Of a DNA stretch of 64,000 nt, positions 22,425 through 33,705 are shown in pieces. The stretch comes from Lolium rigidum (taxonomy: Eukaryota > Streptophyta > Magnoliopsida > Poales > Poaceae): positions 341,137,484 through 341,201,483 of the forward strand of contig NC_061508.1 of the NCBI RefSeq assembly GCF_022539505.1, in the 5' to 3' direction. The translations under genes were made by a program, and so were the position numbers. The notes under the pieces were generated by a model that saw only the letters and a list, made by a program, of their open reading frames with translations, was not told the origin of the DNA and did no database searches. The stretch's first letter is position 1, and every line of letters starts with the position of its first letter.

Positions 22425-22830
22425 TTAGGCATCGGATGATCCATTTGAGAGCCATCGGCTCTTCCTTGTAAGATCTTTCTGTTAATCAATGAAGAATGTT
22501 CCTCCAATTTGGTTTTCCAATCGACCAATTTTAACTATTCCGATCGCCAAAAGTAGATCAACACACCAAGAACCGATAGCAGCGTATCGGTCTTCCCCCA
22601 AAAGATGCTCATACGGCCCAAATCAAAGACTTAATCAAACAGATTCAAGTAAACATTCCTCAATCAGACTGTAACTTGATACCTGCTCATAATATATGTA
22701 GTACTAGAGTCGATGGCCACGCATCGGCTGTTTTATTCTCAAGTCGATGACCATGCATCGGTTCTTGCTTCGCTCATATATCGGCCGATAAAAAAAAAAT
22801 TTACTGGCCGATTAAAAATCGGCCCCCGTA
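22425..22830. repeat. ATCGG/CCGAT motif cluster in the Tat 3' region
   Basis: At least seven ATCGG or CCGAT motifs fall in 400 bp, including ATCGGCCGAT (22780-22789) and the hairpin GGCCGAT-TAAAA-ATCGGCC (22806-22824). The same motif forms hairpins in the LTR and in the coding region. A plant-like polyadenylation signal for the antisense ORF lies at 22483-22495. Confidence 0.55.
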
Positions 22831-22832
22831 TC

Positions 22833-24092
22833 TCACTGTCCATCATCCCACATACTTGGGAAGTACTTCTTGAGATGCTGGCCATTGACGGCCACTTGGA
22901 ATTTTACACCATCTAATTGCTCGAGCATGTATGCATTGCCCTTTAGGACCTGGTCAACCCTGTACGGTCCGTGCCAATTTGGAGACCATTTGCCATATGT
23001 CTTGTCCTTAGTTCCCAACGGCAGTACAGCTTCCCACACCAGATCACCAACCTGGAACTCCTTTGGCTTCACCTTCTTATTATATGCACGGGCTACCTTG
23101 GCCTTGTTCTCCTTCATTTTCTCAAGTGACCAAAGTCTGAGTTCTATCAGATCCTCAACGCTATCACTCATCAGAGCTGCATACTCTTCAGTTGTCAAGT
23201 CATTCTGAAACGTGACACGTCTCGACCCAGCCGTGATCTCCCAAGGTAACACGGCTTCTTGTCCATAGACCAGATGGTACGGCGAGGTCTTTCTTGCTCC
23301 ATGACATGACATGCGATAAGCCCACAAAGCCTCCGATAATACCTCATGCCAACGCCTAGGGTACTCGTCGATTTTCCTCTTAATCAGCTTGATAAGGCTT
23401 TTGTTGGACGCTTCAGCCTGCCCATTCGCATGAGCGTAGTATGGAGATGATCGGATCAGCTTAATTCCCATGTCATCGCAGAACTTTCTAAATTCTTTAG
23501 AAATGAAGACCGAACCTCCATCGGTCGTGATGGTCTGAGGAATTCTGAACCTATGAATGACATGCTCTTTCACGAAGTTGATAACATCCTCTAATTTTAC
23601 TGACTTCATAGGGACGGCTTCCACCCATTTAGTAAAATAATCTGTAATGGCCAAGATCCATTCGTGGCCTTTGCTTGATGCAGGATGGATTTTTCCGATC
23701 ATGTCCATGCCCCATCCTCGAAATGGCCAAGGCTTGATGATGGGGTTCATTGCCGATGCGGGTACCATCTGAATGCTCCCAAACCTCTGACATGCTTGAC
23801 ACCCTTTGTAGTAATTGAAACAATCCTCAAGCATGGTGGGCCAATAAAACCCTGATCGCCTGATCAACCACATCATCTTATGAGCCGATTGATGAGTTCC
23901 ACAGGCGCCTTCGTGTACCTCGTGTAAGAGCCGATTTGCCTCGGCTGTTCCTAAACATTTGAGAAGTAACCCTTCCAAGGTCCTGTAGAACATGTCATCT
24001 CCGATAAGGACATACTTCATAGCCTTGTACCTTATCCGTTTAGGTGCCCCCGAGCCGGATCTTTCAAGTAATTGAAGATATCGGCTCTCCAA
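22833..24092 (-). CDS. Tat integrase
   Basis: An open 419-aa frame. The zinc-binding region is at about H60/H67/C98/C101 (HEGACGTHQ ... CQACQRF). The catalytic triad is D130 (GMDMIG), D191 (TTDGGS; the usual Asn after the Asp is Gly) and E227 (NGQAEASNK). The GPY-type C-terminal region reads WHGPYRVDQV and ends MWDDGQ. There is no chromodomain, as expected for Tat. It would cut the LTR ends and insert the cDNA. It was part of one polyprotein with the preceding RNase H region, with which it overlaps in another frame, so a frameshift separates them (about 24032-24092). The domain itself looks complete. Confidence 0.85.
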   Translation of the reverse strand: MESRYLQLLERSGSGAPKRIRYKAMKYVLIGDDMFYRTLEGLLLKCLGTAEANRLLHEVHEGACGTHQSAHKMMWLIRRSGFYWPTMLEDCFNYYKGCQACQRFGSIQMVPASAMNPIIKPWPFRGWGMDMIGKIHPASSKGHEWILAITDYFTKWVEAVPMKSVKLEDVINFVKEHVIHRFRIPQTITTDGGSVFISKEFRKFCDDMGIKLIRSSPYYAHANGQAEASNKSLIKLIKRKIDEYPRRWHEVLSEALWAYRMSCHGARKTSPYHLVYGQEAVLPWEITAGSRRVTFQNDLTTEEYAALMSDSVEDLIELRLWSLEKMKENKAKVARAYNKKVKPKEFQVGDLVWEAVLPLGTKDKTYGKWSPNWHGPYRVDQVLKGNAYMLEQLDGVKFQVAVNGQHLKKYFPSMWDDGQ

Positions 24093-24955
24093 TCGTCCGG
24101 CTCCATGAAATGTATCCGGACATCGGCTCCTTCCACCGTCTCCTTATAGCTCGATGCCATGCGTGCGAGATCGTTCGCCTCCGTATTCTGCGACCTCGGG
24201 ACCCGGTTGAAGTTTATGTACCTAAACTGTGTCATCAGCTCGCGGCAATGCATCCATAACGGGAAGAGTGACTCGCTCTCACACTTGTATTCGTCCGTGA
24301 GCTGGGAGATTACCAACTTGGAGTCTCCAAAGAGTTCCACTGCTTCAGCTCCGGCTTCAATCAGCAACTCCATCCCCTTACGTACTGCTTCATACTCAGC
24401 AACATTATTGGTGCAAGGGGTAGATAGCCTAATGGAGAAGGTGTAGGTTGCCCCCCGGGGCGACACGAGTAGGATGCCGATGCCGCAACCATCATCGCAA
24501 ACTGACCCATCGAAGAACATGGCCCATGCACGTATAGATAGTGCTGCTATATTGGTGTTGATCCGTTCAGCGATTAGATCGGCCAAGGCCTGTCCTTTGA
24601 CTGCTTTCGCAGGTTGATATCGGAGATCCAATTCCGATAACGCAAACATCCATTTACCGAGTCGGCCTTTCAAAACAGGAGCCGACAGCATGTGCTTGAT
24701 GACGTCTGATTTGCAAATGATGATGATTTCTGCCGTCAGAAAGATGTGACGAAGCTTGGTGCGGGTAAAAAATAGGCAGACGCACAACTTCTCGATCTCC
24801 GGGTACCTCGTCTCTGCATCTAACATCCTTCTGCTGAGATAGAAAGCAACTCTCTCCATGCCATCATAGATTTGCACAACCACTGAGGCGATAGAAGTAT
24901 CAGCCACTGACAGGTATATATAGAATGGCCTGTCTTGCTGGGACGGAACCAACAC
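24032..24955 (-). CDS. Tat RT-associated RNase H plus second, archaeal-type RNase H
   Basis: A 307-aa open frame. Residues 1-115 are the ordinary RNase H that follows Gypsy RT (VAFYLSRRMLDAETRYPEIEKL). Residues about 143-270 form a second RNase H with its acidic residues in order: D149 (FFDGS), E188 (NNVAEYEA), D211 (GDSKLV) and a terminal EANDLARMAS region. Two RNase H domains in tandem are diagnostic of the Tat lineage. The enzymes remove RNA from the RNA/DNA hybrid during reverse transcription. The frame ends in GHLNG at 24032 where it overlaps the integrase frame. Confidence 0.85.
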   Translation of the reverse strand: MLVPSQQDRPFYIYLSVADTSIASVVVQIYDGMERVAFYLSRRMLDAETRYPEIEKLCVCLFFTRTKLRHIFLTAEIIIICKSDVIKHMLSAPVLKGRLGKWMFALSELDLRYQPAKAVKGQALADLIAERINTNIAALSIRAWAMFFDGSVCDDGCGIGILLVSPRGATYTFSIRLSTPCTNNVAEYEAVRKGMELLIEAGAEAVELFGDSKLVISQLTDEYKCESESLFPLWMHCRELMTQFRYINFNRVPRSQNTEANDLARMASSYKETVEGADVRIHFMEPDDWRADIFNYLKDPARGHLNG

Positions 24956-24966
24956 GGGCGGCTTCG

Positions 24967-25407
24967 TTAGATACTCTTTAATCTCATCAAACGCTCGTGT
25001 TGCTGCTCGCCCAGTGGAAACTCCTCATCAGGTTTGATTTTTACCAATCCCATAAACGGCTCAATTCGCCCTGACAGATTAGAGATGAATCTTCTGACGA
25101 AATTGCTTTTGCCGATGAGACTTTGGAGTTCCTTCTTGGTGGTAGGTGGCTTCATCGTTCGTACTGCCTCTTGACTTTTCAGGCCGATCTCAATTCCTCG
25201 TTCATTAACTAGAAAGCCCAAGAATTGACCGGCCGTCACACCAAAAGCACACTTCTTTGGATTCATTCTAAGTCCGAACTTTCTGGTTCGGTCCAGGATG
25301 CGTCGCAAATCCTCCAGGTGTCCTTCCACTGAGACAGACTTGACCACTACGTCATCAATGTATATCTCCACCAACTTGCCGATCAGATCATGAAAGATAT
25401 AATTCAT
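24967..25407 (-). pseudogene. Tat reverse transcriptase, C-terminal part
   Basis: This carries the RT active-site motif YIDD (residues 16-19) followed by the palm and thumb region (GLRMNPKKCAFGV, FLGFLVNERGIEI). The frame stops at 24967, before the RNase H frame opens. It is the downstream half of the RT split by element A2; the upstream half ends in ATYQR near 32142. Confidence 0.85.
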
Positions 25408-25414
25408 GGCTCGA

Positions 25415-27013
25415 TGATACGTCTCCGACGTATCGATAATTTCTTATGTTCCATGCTACATTATTGATGATATCTACATGTTTTATACACATTATATGTC
25501 GTATTTATGCATTTTCCGGCACTAACCTATTAACGAGATGCCGAAGAGCCGATTCGTTGTTTTCTGCTGTTTTTGGTTTCAGAAATCCTAGTAAGGAAAT
25601 ATTCTCGGAATTGGACGAAATCAACGCCCAGGGTCCTATTTTGCCATGAAGCTTCCAGGAGACCGAAGAGAAGACGAAGTGGGGCCACGGGGCGACGACA
25701 CGCCAGGGCGGCGCGGCCTGGGCCCTGGCCGCGCGGCCCTGCTGTGTGGGTCCCCTGTGACGCCCTTTGACCTGCCCTTCCGCCTACTTAAAGCCTCCGT
25801 TGCGAAACCCTCTGTACCGAGAGCCACGATACGGAAAACCTTCCAGAGACGCCGCCGCCGCCAATCCCTTCTCGGGGGATTCAGGAGATCGCCTCCGGCA
25901 CCCTGCCGGAGAGGGGAATCATCTCCCGGAGGACTCTTCATCGCCATGATCGCCTCCGGAGTGATGAGTGAGTAGTTCACCCCTGGACTATGGGTCCATA
26001 GCGAGTAGCTAGATGGTCGTCTTCTCCTTATGTGCTTCATTTTTGGATCTTGTGAGCTGCCTAACATGATCAAGATCATCTATCTGTAATACTATATGTT
26101 GTGTTTGTCGGGATCCGATGGATAGAGAATACTATGTTATGGTGATTATCAAGTCATTACCTATGTGTTGTTTATGATCTTGCATGCTCTCCGTTATTAG
26201 TAGAGGCTCTGGCCAAGTTTTTGCTCTTAACTCCAAGAGGGAGTATTTATGCTCGATAGTGGGTTCATGCCTCCATTAAATCTGGGACGAGTGACGGAAA
26301 GTTCTAAGGTTGTGGATGTCTTGTTGCCACTAGGGATAAAACATTGATGCTATGTCTAAGGATGTAGTTATTGATTACATTACGCACCATACTTAATGCA
26401 ATTGTCTGTTGTTTTGCAACTTAATACTGGAAGGGGTTCGGATGATAACTCTGAAGGTGGACTTTTTAGGCATAGATGCATGTTGGATAGCGGTCTATGT
26501 ACTTTGTCGTAATGCCCAATTAAATCTCACTATATTTATCATATCATGTATGTGCATTGTTATGCCCTCTCTATTTGTCAATTGCCCGACTGTAATTTGT
26601 TCACCCAACATGCTATTTATCTTATGGGAGAGACACCTCTAGTGAACTGTGGACACCGGTCCATTCTTTTACATTAAATACAATCTACTGCAATACTTGT
26701 TCTACTGTTTTCTCGCAAACAATCATCATCCACACTATACATCTAATCCTTTGTTACGGCAAGCCGGTGAGATTGACAACCTCACTTGTTTCGTTGAGGC
26801 AAAGTACTTTGGTTGTGTTGTGCGGGTTCCACGTTGGCGCCGGAATCCCTGGTGTTGCGCCGCACTACATCCCGCCGCCATCAACCTTCAACGTGCTTCT
26901 TGGCTCCTCCTGGTTCGATAAACCTTGGTTTCTTTACGAGGGAAAACTTGCTGCTGTGCGCATCATACCTTCCTCTTGGGGTTCCCAACGAACGTGTGAG
27001 TTACACGCCATCA
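25415..27013 (+). repeat. 5' LTR of element A2
   Basis: 1599 bp, TGATACG...CACGCCATCA. It differs from the 3' LTR at roughly 50 positions by eye. Confidence 0.9.
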
Positions 27014-27024
27014 AGCTCTTTTCC

Positions 27025-27040
27025 GGCGCCGTTGTCGGGA
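27025..27040 (+). other. Primer-binding site of A2 (tRNA-Asp)
   Basis: GGCGCCGTTGTCGGGA lies 11 bp after the LTR, with one change from the tRNA-Asp complement. Confidence 0.7.
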
Positions 27041-27256
27041 GATCAAGACACGCTGCAAGGGAGTCTCCACTTCCCAATCTCTTTACTTTGTTTTTGTCTT
27101 GCTTTATTTTATTTACTACTTTGTTTGCTGCATTATATTAAAACACAAAAAAATTAGTTGCTAGCTTTATTTTATTTACTGTCTTGCACTCTATATCAAA
27201 AACACACAAAAATTAGTTACTTGCATTTACTTTATTTACTTTCTGTTTATTTCATC

Positions 27257-27911
27257 ATGTTTCCTCCTAAGTACACTCTAAAAGACATACCGGTAGGACG
27301 TGGGTCTATAATTGGGAAAAATAATATAGAAGATTTTTTCACTCATGTTAGTACCACTGAAGATTTTGAAGATAGACACTTGGTAGAACTTGCTCCTACT
27401 TATGAAATTGTCTGTTGCTTCTTTAGTTCACATGTTGGAAACTAAATTTGTTAATCTTAGTCCTATAATCCAACACATGTTTCTCACACTTGGTGATATG
27501 GAAGAAGGGGAAAAGAAAGATTTTGTATTAGAAACCCTTCTTAAAGAATTTGGGGGAGTAGCAAGAGAAGCTAGAAAAGTCTTCACTAAATATAATATGC
27601 TAGGCTCTTATACCAATTTTGCCAGTACCCTTGAAAAAATGGAAAAAGATAGACAAAAGTATACTAATCAAGTTAATTATGAGGGGGATATTAAAACCTC
27701 AATACCGTGCAAACTCTTAGGAATGTGCGAGGCACTAGAAAATAATTATGCTTGGCTTGTTCCTGAAAATTTGTTTGATGAGAATAGCAAGCCTAAGACT
27801 AATGAAAAGGGAGCCTCTGAAACTTACATAGATAATATACAATGCATGGTTGAGAAAACTCCCAACACCCCTGGTTATGATGTTGATACTGCATCTCTTG
27901 ATAACACTTGA
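27257..27911 (+). pseudogene. A2 family ORF of unknown function, frameshifted
   Basis: ATG 27257 opens a frame starting MFPPKYTLKDIPVGRGSIIG and reading EDFFTHVS downstream. Homology with the A3 ORF jumps frame near 27405 and continues to SLDNT-stop at 27909-27911, so about one base was lost or gained. The restored length would be near 215 aa. Later motifs are QHMFLTL, DFVLETLLKEF, YAWLVPENLFDE and TNEKGA(S)ET. I recognise no catalytic motif or known domain. It occupies the same slot as the Gag-like ORF of A1 but shares only the SLDNT tail with it. Confidence 0.65.
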
Positions 27912-27923
27912 TATACACTTTCG

Positions 27924-27973
27924 CGCCTAGGCTGAAAGGCGTTAAAGAAAAGCGCTTATGGGAGACAACCCAT
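27924..27973 (+). promoter_or_regulatory. Twin hairpins after the A2 ORF
   Basis: CGCCT-N8-AGGCG (27924-27941) and ATGGG-AGACAA-CCCAT (27958-27973). The loop of the first has one extra G compared with A1, while both stems are intact. Confidence 0.5.
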
Positions 27974-30482
27974 GTTTTTACTACAGTACCTTTATTTTAT
28001 ATTTGAGTCTTGGAAGTTGTTTACTACTGTAGCAACCTCTTCTTATCTTAGTTTTATGCATTGTTGTGCCAAGTAAAGTCTTTGATAGTAAGGTTCATAC
28101 TAGATTTGGATTACTGCGCGATTACTGATTTCTTTGCTGTCACGAATCTGGGCCTAATTCTCCGTAGGTAGCTCAGAAAAATATGCCAATTTACGTGCGT
28201 GATCCTCAGATATGTACGCAACTTTCATTCAATTTGGGCATTTTCATTTGAGCAAGTCTGGTGCCATTTTAAAATTCGTCTTTACGAACTGTTCTGTTTT
28301 GACAGATTCTGCCTTTTATTTCGCATTGCCTCTTTTGCTATGTTGGATGAATTTCTTTGATCCATTAATGTCCAGTAGCTTTATGAAATGTCCAGAAGTG
28401 TTAAGAATGATTATGTTACCTCTGAACATGTTAATTTTTATTGTGCACTAACCCTCTAATGAGTTGTTTCGAGTTTGGTGTGGAGGAAGTTTTCAAGGAT
28501 CAAGAGAGGAGTATGATACAATATGATCAAGGAGAGTGAAAGCTCTAAGCTTGGGGATGCCCCGGTGGTTCACCCCTGCATATTTTAAGAAGACTCAAGC
28601 GTCTAAGCTTGGGGATGCCCAAGGCATCCCCTTCTTCATCGACAACATTATCGGGTTCCTCCCCTGAAACTATATTTTTATTCAGTCACATCTTATGTGC
28701 TTTGCTTGGAGCGTCTGTTTGTTTTTGTTTTTGTTTTTGTTTGAATAAAATGGATCCTAGCATTCATTGTGTGGGAGAGAGACACGCTCCGCTGTTGCAT
28801 ATGGACAAATATGTCCTTAGGCTTTACTCATAGTATTCAAGGCGAAGGTTGAATCTTCTTCGTTAAATGTTATATGGTTGGAATCGGGAAATGCTACATG
28901 TAGTAATTCTAAAATGTCTTGGATAATTTGATACTTGGCAATTGTTGTGCTCATGTTTAAGCTCTTGCATCATATACTTTGCACCCATTAATGAAGAAAT
29001 ACATAGAGCTTGCTAAAATTTGGTTTGCATATTTGGTCTCTCTAAAGTCTAGATAATTTCTAGTATTGAGTTTTGAACAACAAGGAAGACGGTGTAGAGT
29101 CTTATAATGTTTACAATATGTCTTTTATGTGAGTTTTGCTGCACCGTTCATCCTTGTGTTTGTTTCAAATAAACCTTGCTAGCCTAAACCATGTATCGAG
29201 AGGGAATACTTCTCATGCATCCAAAATCCTTGAGCCAACCACTATGCCATTTGTGTCCACCATACCTACCTACTACATGGTATTTCTCCGCCATTCCAAA
29301 GTAAATTGCTTGAGTGCTACCTTTAAATTTCCATCATTCGCCTTTGCAATATATAGCTCATGGGACAAAATAGCCTAAAAACTATTGTGGTATTGAATAT
29401 GTACTTATGCACTTTATCTCTTATTAAGTTGCTTGTTGTGCGATAACCATGTTCCTGGGGACGCCATCAACTCTTTGTTGAATATCATGTGAGTTGCTAT
29501 GCATGTCCGTCTTGTATGAAGTAAGAGAGATCTACCACTTTAATGGTTAGAGCATGCATATTGTTAGAGAAGAACATTGGGCCGCTAACTAAAGCCATGA
29601 ATCATGGTGGAAGTTTCAGTTTTGGACATATATCCTCAATCTCATATGAGAACACTAATTGTTGCCACATGCTTATGCATTAAAGAGGAGTCCATTATCT
29701 GTTGTCCATGTTGTCCCGGTATGGATGTCTAAGTTGAGAATAATCAAAAGCGAGAAATCCAAAATGCGAGCTTTCTCCTTAGACCTTTGTACGGGCGGCA
29801 TGGAGGTACCCCTTTGTGACACTTGGTTAAAACATGTGTATTGCGATGATCCGGTAGTCCAAGCTAATTAGGACAAGGTGCGGGCACTATTAGTATACTA
29901 TGCATGAGGCTTGCAACTTGTAAGATATAATTTACATAACTCATATGCTTTATTACTACCGTTGACAAAATTGCTTCATGTTTTCAAAATAAAAGCTCTA
30001 GCACAAATATAGCAATCGATGCTTTCCTCTTTGAAGGACCTTTCTTTTACTTTTATGTTGAGTCGGTTCACCTATCTCTCTCCACCTCAAGAAGCAAACA
30101 CTTGTGTGAGCTGTGCATTGATTCCTACATACTTGCATATTGCACTTGTTATATTACTTTACATTGACACTATCCATGAGATATACATGTTATAAGTTGA
30201 AAGCAACCGCTGAAACTTAATCTTCCTTTGTGTTGCTTCAATACCTTTACTTTGATTTATTGCTTTATGAGTTAACTCTTATGCAAGACTTATTGATGCT
30301 TGTCTTGAAGTATTATTCATGAAAAGTCTTTGCTTTATGATTCATTTGTTTACTCATGTCATTACCATTGTTTTGATCGCTGCATTCATTACATATGCTT
30401 ACAATAGTATGATCAAGGTTATGATGGCATGTCACTCCAGAAATTATCTTTGTTATCGTTTACTGCTCGGGACGAGCGAGAA
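27974..30482 (+). other. Noncoding 3' region of A2
   Basis: Collinear with A1. PPT-like 16-mers lie at 28545-28560 and 28603-28618, and the GGGGATGCC-CAA-GGCATCCCC hairpin follows at about 28611-28631. Relative to A1, about 50 bp extra occurs near 29910-29965. No conserved frame. Confidence 0.7.
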
Positions 30483-30498
30483 CTAAGCTTAGGGATGC
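30483..30498 (+). other. Polypurine tract of A2
   Basis: CTAAGCTTAGGGATGC is directly followed by GATACG; the first LTR base (T) is missing here. Confidence 0.7.
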
Positions 30499-32136
30499 GA
30501 TACGTCTCCGACGTATCGATAATTTCTTATGTTCCATGCTACATTATTGATGATATCTACATGTTTTATACACATTATATGTCGTATTTATGCATTTTCC
30601 GGCACTAACCTATTAACGAGATGCCGAAGAGCCGGTTCTTTGTTTTTCGCTGTTTTTGGTTTCAGAAATCCTAGTAAGGAAATATTCTTGGAATTGGACG
30701 AAATCAACGCCCAGGGTCCTATTTTGCCACGAAGCTTCCAGAAGACCGAAAGGGAGACGAAGTGGGGCCACGGGGCGACGACACGCCAGGGCGGCGCGGC
30801 CTGGGCCCTGGCCGCGCGGCCCTGTCGTGTGGGTCCCCCGTGACGCCCTCTGACCTGCCCTTCCGCCTACTTAAAGCCTTCGTCGCGAAACCCTCCGTAC
30901 CGAGAGCCACGATACGGAAAACCTTCCAGAGACGCCGCCGCCGCCAATCCCATCTCGGGGGATTCAGGAGATCGCCTCCGGCACCGCTGCGGAGAGGGGA
31001 ATCATCTCCCGGGAGGACTCTTCATCGCCATGATCGCCTCCGGAGTGATGAGTGAGTAGTTCACCCCTGGACTATGGGTCCATAGCAGTAGCTAGATGGT
31101 CGTCTTCTCCTTATGTGCTTCATTGTTGGATCTTGTTAGCTGCCTAACATGATCAAGATCATCTATCTGTAATACTATATGTTGTGTTTGTCGGGATCCG
31201 ATGGATAGAGAATACTATGTTATGGTGATTATCAAGTTATTACCTATGTGTTGTTTATGATCTTGCATGCTCTCCGTTATTAGTAGAGGCTGCGGCCAAG
31301 TTTTTGCTCTTAACTCCAAGAGGGAGTATTTATGCTCGATAGTGGGTTCATGCCTCCATTAAATTTGGGACGAGTGACAGAAAGTTCTAAGGTTGTGGAT
31401 GTGCTGTTGCCACTAGGGATAAAACATTGATGCTATGTCTAAGGATGTAGTTATTGATTACATTACGCACCATACTTAATGCAATTGTCTGTTGTTTTGC
31501 AACTTTTTTTTTGAAAGGAACTTAATTGTCTGTTGTTTTGCAACTTAATACTGGAAGGGGTTCGGATGATAACCTGAAGGTGGACTTTTTAGGCATAGAT
31601 GCATGCTGGATAGCGGTCTATGTACTTTGTCGTAATGCCCAATTAAATCTCACTATATTTATCATATCATGTATGTGCATTGTTATGCCCTCTCTATTTG
31701 TCAATTGCCTGACTGTAATTTGTTCACCCAACATGCTATTTATCTTATGGGAGAGACACCTCTAGTGAACTATGGACCCCGGTCCATTCTTTACATTAAA
31801 TACAATCTACTGCAATACTTGTTCTACTGTTTTCTGCAAACAATCATCATCCACACTATACATCTAATCCTTTGTTACTGACAAGCCGGTGAGACTGACA
31901 ACCTCAACTTGTTTCGTTGGGGCAAAGTACTTTGGTTGTGTTGTGCAGGTTCCACGTTGGCGTCGGAATCCCTGGTGTTGCGCCGCACTACATCCCGCCG
32001 CCATCAACCTTCAACGTGCTTCTTGGCTCCTCCTGGTTCGATAAACCTTGGTTTCTTTCTGAGGGAAAACTTGCTGCTGTGCGCATCATACCTTCCTCTT
32101 GGGGTTCCCAACGAACGTGTGAGTTACACGCCATCA
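30499..32136 (+). repeat. 3' LTR of element A2
   Basis: 1638 bp, about 40 bp longer than the 5' LTR. The excess is a duplication near 31480-31545: two copies of the segment ending ttgttttgcaactt around a T-run and gaaaggaa. Confidence 0.9.
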
Positions 32137-32141
32137 CTCGT

Positions 32142-33063
32142 TGATATGTTGCACCGGCATTTTTCAACCCAAACATCATGACCACATACTCGAACAAGCC
32201 CACCGAACCTGGTACCCTGAAGGCAGTCTTGTGTATATCTTCCGGAGCCATGAAAATCTGGTTGTAACCGGCGTTGCCATCCATGAAGCTCAAAACCTTA
32301 TGACCAGCTGCTGCATTGATCAACGTCTCAGCTACCGGCATAGGGTACTCATCCTTCGGAGTGGCTCTGTTGAGATCGCGAAAATCTATGGCGGCCAACT
32401 CTCAGTAGAAGGTTCCTTCGGAACAATTATTATTTATTTCAAGCTATTTTAGATCTTTCTTAATCTTCAAAAAGAAACGCGCCATCAGCCATCCTTCTTC
32501 TCCACAGGTACGATGCTAGATATCCACTCAGCGTACCTGCATGGCCTGATGAACCCGGCGTGCAACATCTTCTCAATCTCCTTCTTGACTTCTTCTAGAA
32601 TTTCGGCCTTCATCTGCCGTGCTCGTTGCTGGAACGGCCGAAACCCTTTCTTGAGAGGTAGCCGATGCTCAATGATGCTCCTGTCTAGCCCGGGCATCTC
32701 TGTATAATCCCAGGCGAAACAATCTGGGTACTCCTTCAACAGAGCTATCATCAGGCCCCTCAGATGCGGATCTAACTTTTTGCTGATAAATGTTGGTCGT
32801 GGCTTATCCCCAGGACCAATGTCGATCTCTTCTAGTTCATCAGCTGACGTAAACCCATATCCTAGCTTTCCGTCGCCTGCTAGATCGATGTTGAACACAG
32901 GCAGAACGTATGGCGAGGATAATTTTGGCCGATCGCAGGAATCGGCCTCCATGTTGATTGAATTGCTCAATGAAGGTTTACAACTCGTATGCGCTCCCTT
33001 ACAAGAGGGAGTCTCCCTACCATGACTACGTGACATGTGTGCAGTGAGATCCTTGCTTTTCAT
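32142..33063 (-). pseudogene. Tat reverse transcriptase, N-terminal part, broken
   Basis: 33063-32485 covers the linker and RT start (DEKPRPTFISKKLD-like, CFAWDYTEMPGLD, HRLPLKKGFRPFQQ, SSIVPVEKKDG), then a stop at 32485-32487 where Arg is expected. After WRV about 78 bp of unrelated AT-rich DNA intervenes (about 32396-32473). RT homology resumes at AIDFRDLNRATPKDEYPMP and continues through FMDGNAGYNQI and FGLKNAGATYQR to the A2 insertion. Three independent lesions therefore destroy RT. Confidence 0.85.
32396..32473. other. Small insertion in the Tat RT
   Basis: AT-rich filler of about 78 bp sits between codons for WRV and AIDFRDL. It contains a short inverted repeat (TTCC-TTC-GGAA). No TIR or clear TSD could be assigned. 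Confidence 0.5.
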
Positions 33064-33122
33064 TTTTTGGGGCCGATCGCAGGGATCGGCCTTGCCACGT
33101 ATGTCGATGGATGTTGCTCTTA

Positions 33123-33650
33123 TTACTCTATCAGGCCGGTGGATAAGACCAGCCTCACCCCGTTTTTTGTCACCTCGATGCGATCACAGCCGTCCAAACT
33201 AATTCCAGAGAGCGGCTCTTGGTCTTCCGAGTCCCAAATGTTCATGCCGGCTATTGAGACGTCGATCGAGTCATCTGCATGCACGACTTCAACGTCGTCT
33301 CCATCCCACTGTATCAGACATTGGTGCATCGTAGATGGAATGCAGCAGTTGGCGTGAATCCAATCCCTTCCTAGCAGGACAGCGTAGGTACTCTTGCTGT
33401 CGACGATGAAAAATGTTGTTGGGATCGTCTTTCGGCCTACGGTTAGGTCCACGTTCAGGACACCTTGCGTCCCCGATGCTTGGCCGTTGAAGTCGTTTAG
33501 CGTGACGTTGGTCTTGATCAGATCGGCACTGGAGCGCCCTAAACGCCGTAGCATGGAATATGGCATTATATTTACCGCCGCTCCTGTATCAACCAACATT
33601 CTGCCGACGGGCTGCCCATTGATATAACCTTTGAGGTATAGGGCCTTCAT
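33123..33650 (-). CDS. Tat aspartic protease
   Basis: A 175-aa open frame with the retropepsin-type motif LVDTGAAVNI (Asp21) and the conserved VLLGRDWIH downstream. It would cleave the Gag-Pol polyprotein. The motif is intact, but frameshifts separate this segment from gag upstream and RT downstream. It ends at 33123, just before a 21-bp inverted repeat at 33071-33091. Confidence 0.75.
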   Translation of the reverse strand: MKALYLKGYINGQPVGRMLVDTGAAVNIMPYSMLRRLGRSSADLIKTNVTLNDFNGQASGTQGVLNVDLTVGRKTIPTTFFIVDSKSTYAVLLGRDWIHANCCIPSTMHQCLIQWDGDDVEVVHADDSIDVSIAGMNIWDSEDQEPLSGISLDGCDRIEVTKNGVRLVLSTGLIE

Positions 33651-33705
33651 GTGTTTGTACCCCTTTTCCCGTGGCTTCTCAAAGATGACTGGTCGTGGAC
33701 CGCGA

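Larger units (their letters stand above)
25415..32136 (+). mobile_element. Element A2: Athila-like non-autonomous element inside the Tat RT
   Basis: It begins TGATACG and ends CGCCATCA. Flanks are CTCGA (25410-25414) and CTCGT (32137-32141). The uninterrupted RT codons (Tyr-Gln-Arg-Ala-Met) show CTCGT is original, so the left copy has one mutation. LTRs are 1.6 kb, with a tRNA-Asp PBS, one broken ORF different from that of A1, hairpins, two internal PPT-like motifs and a terminal PPT. Confidence 0.9.
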
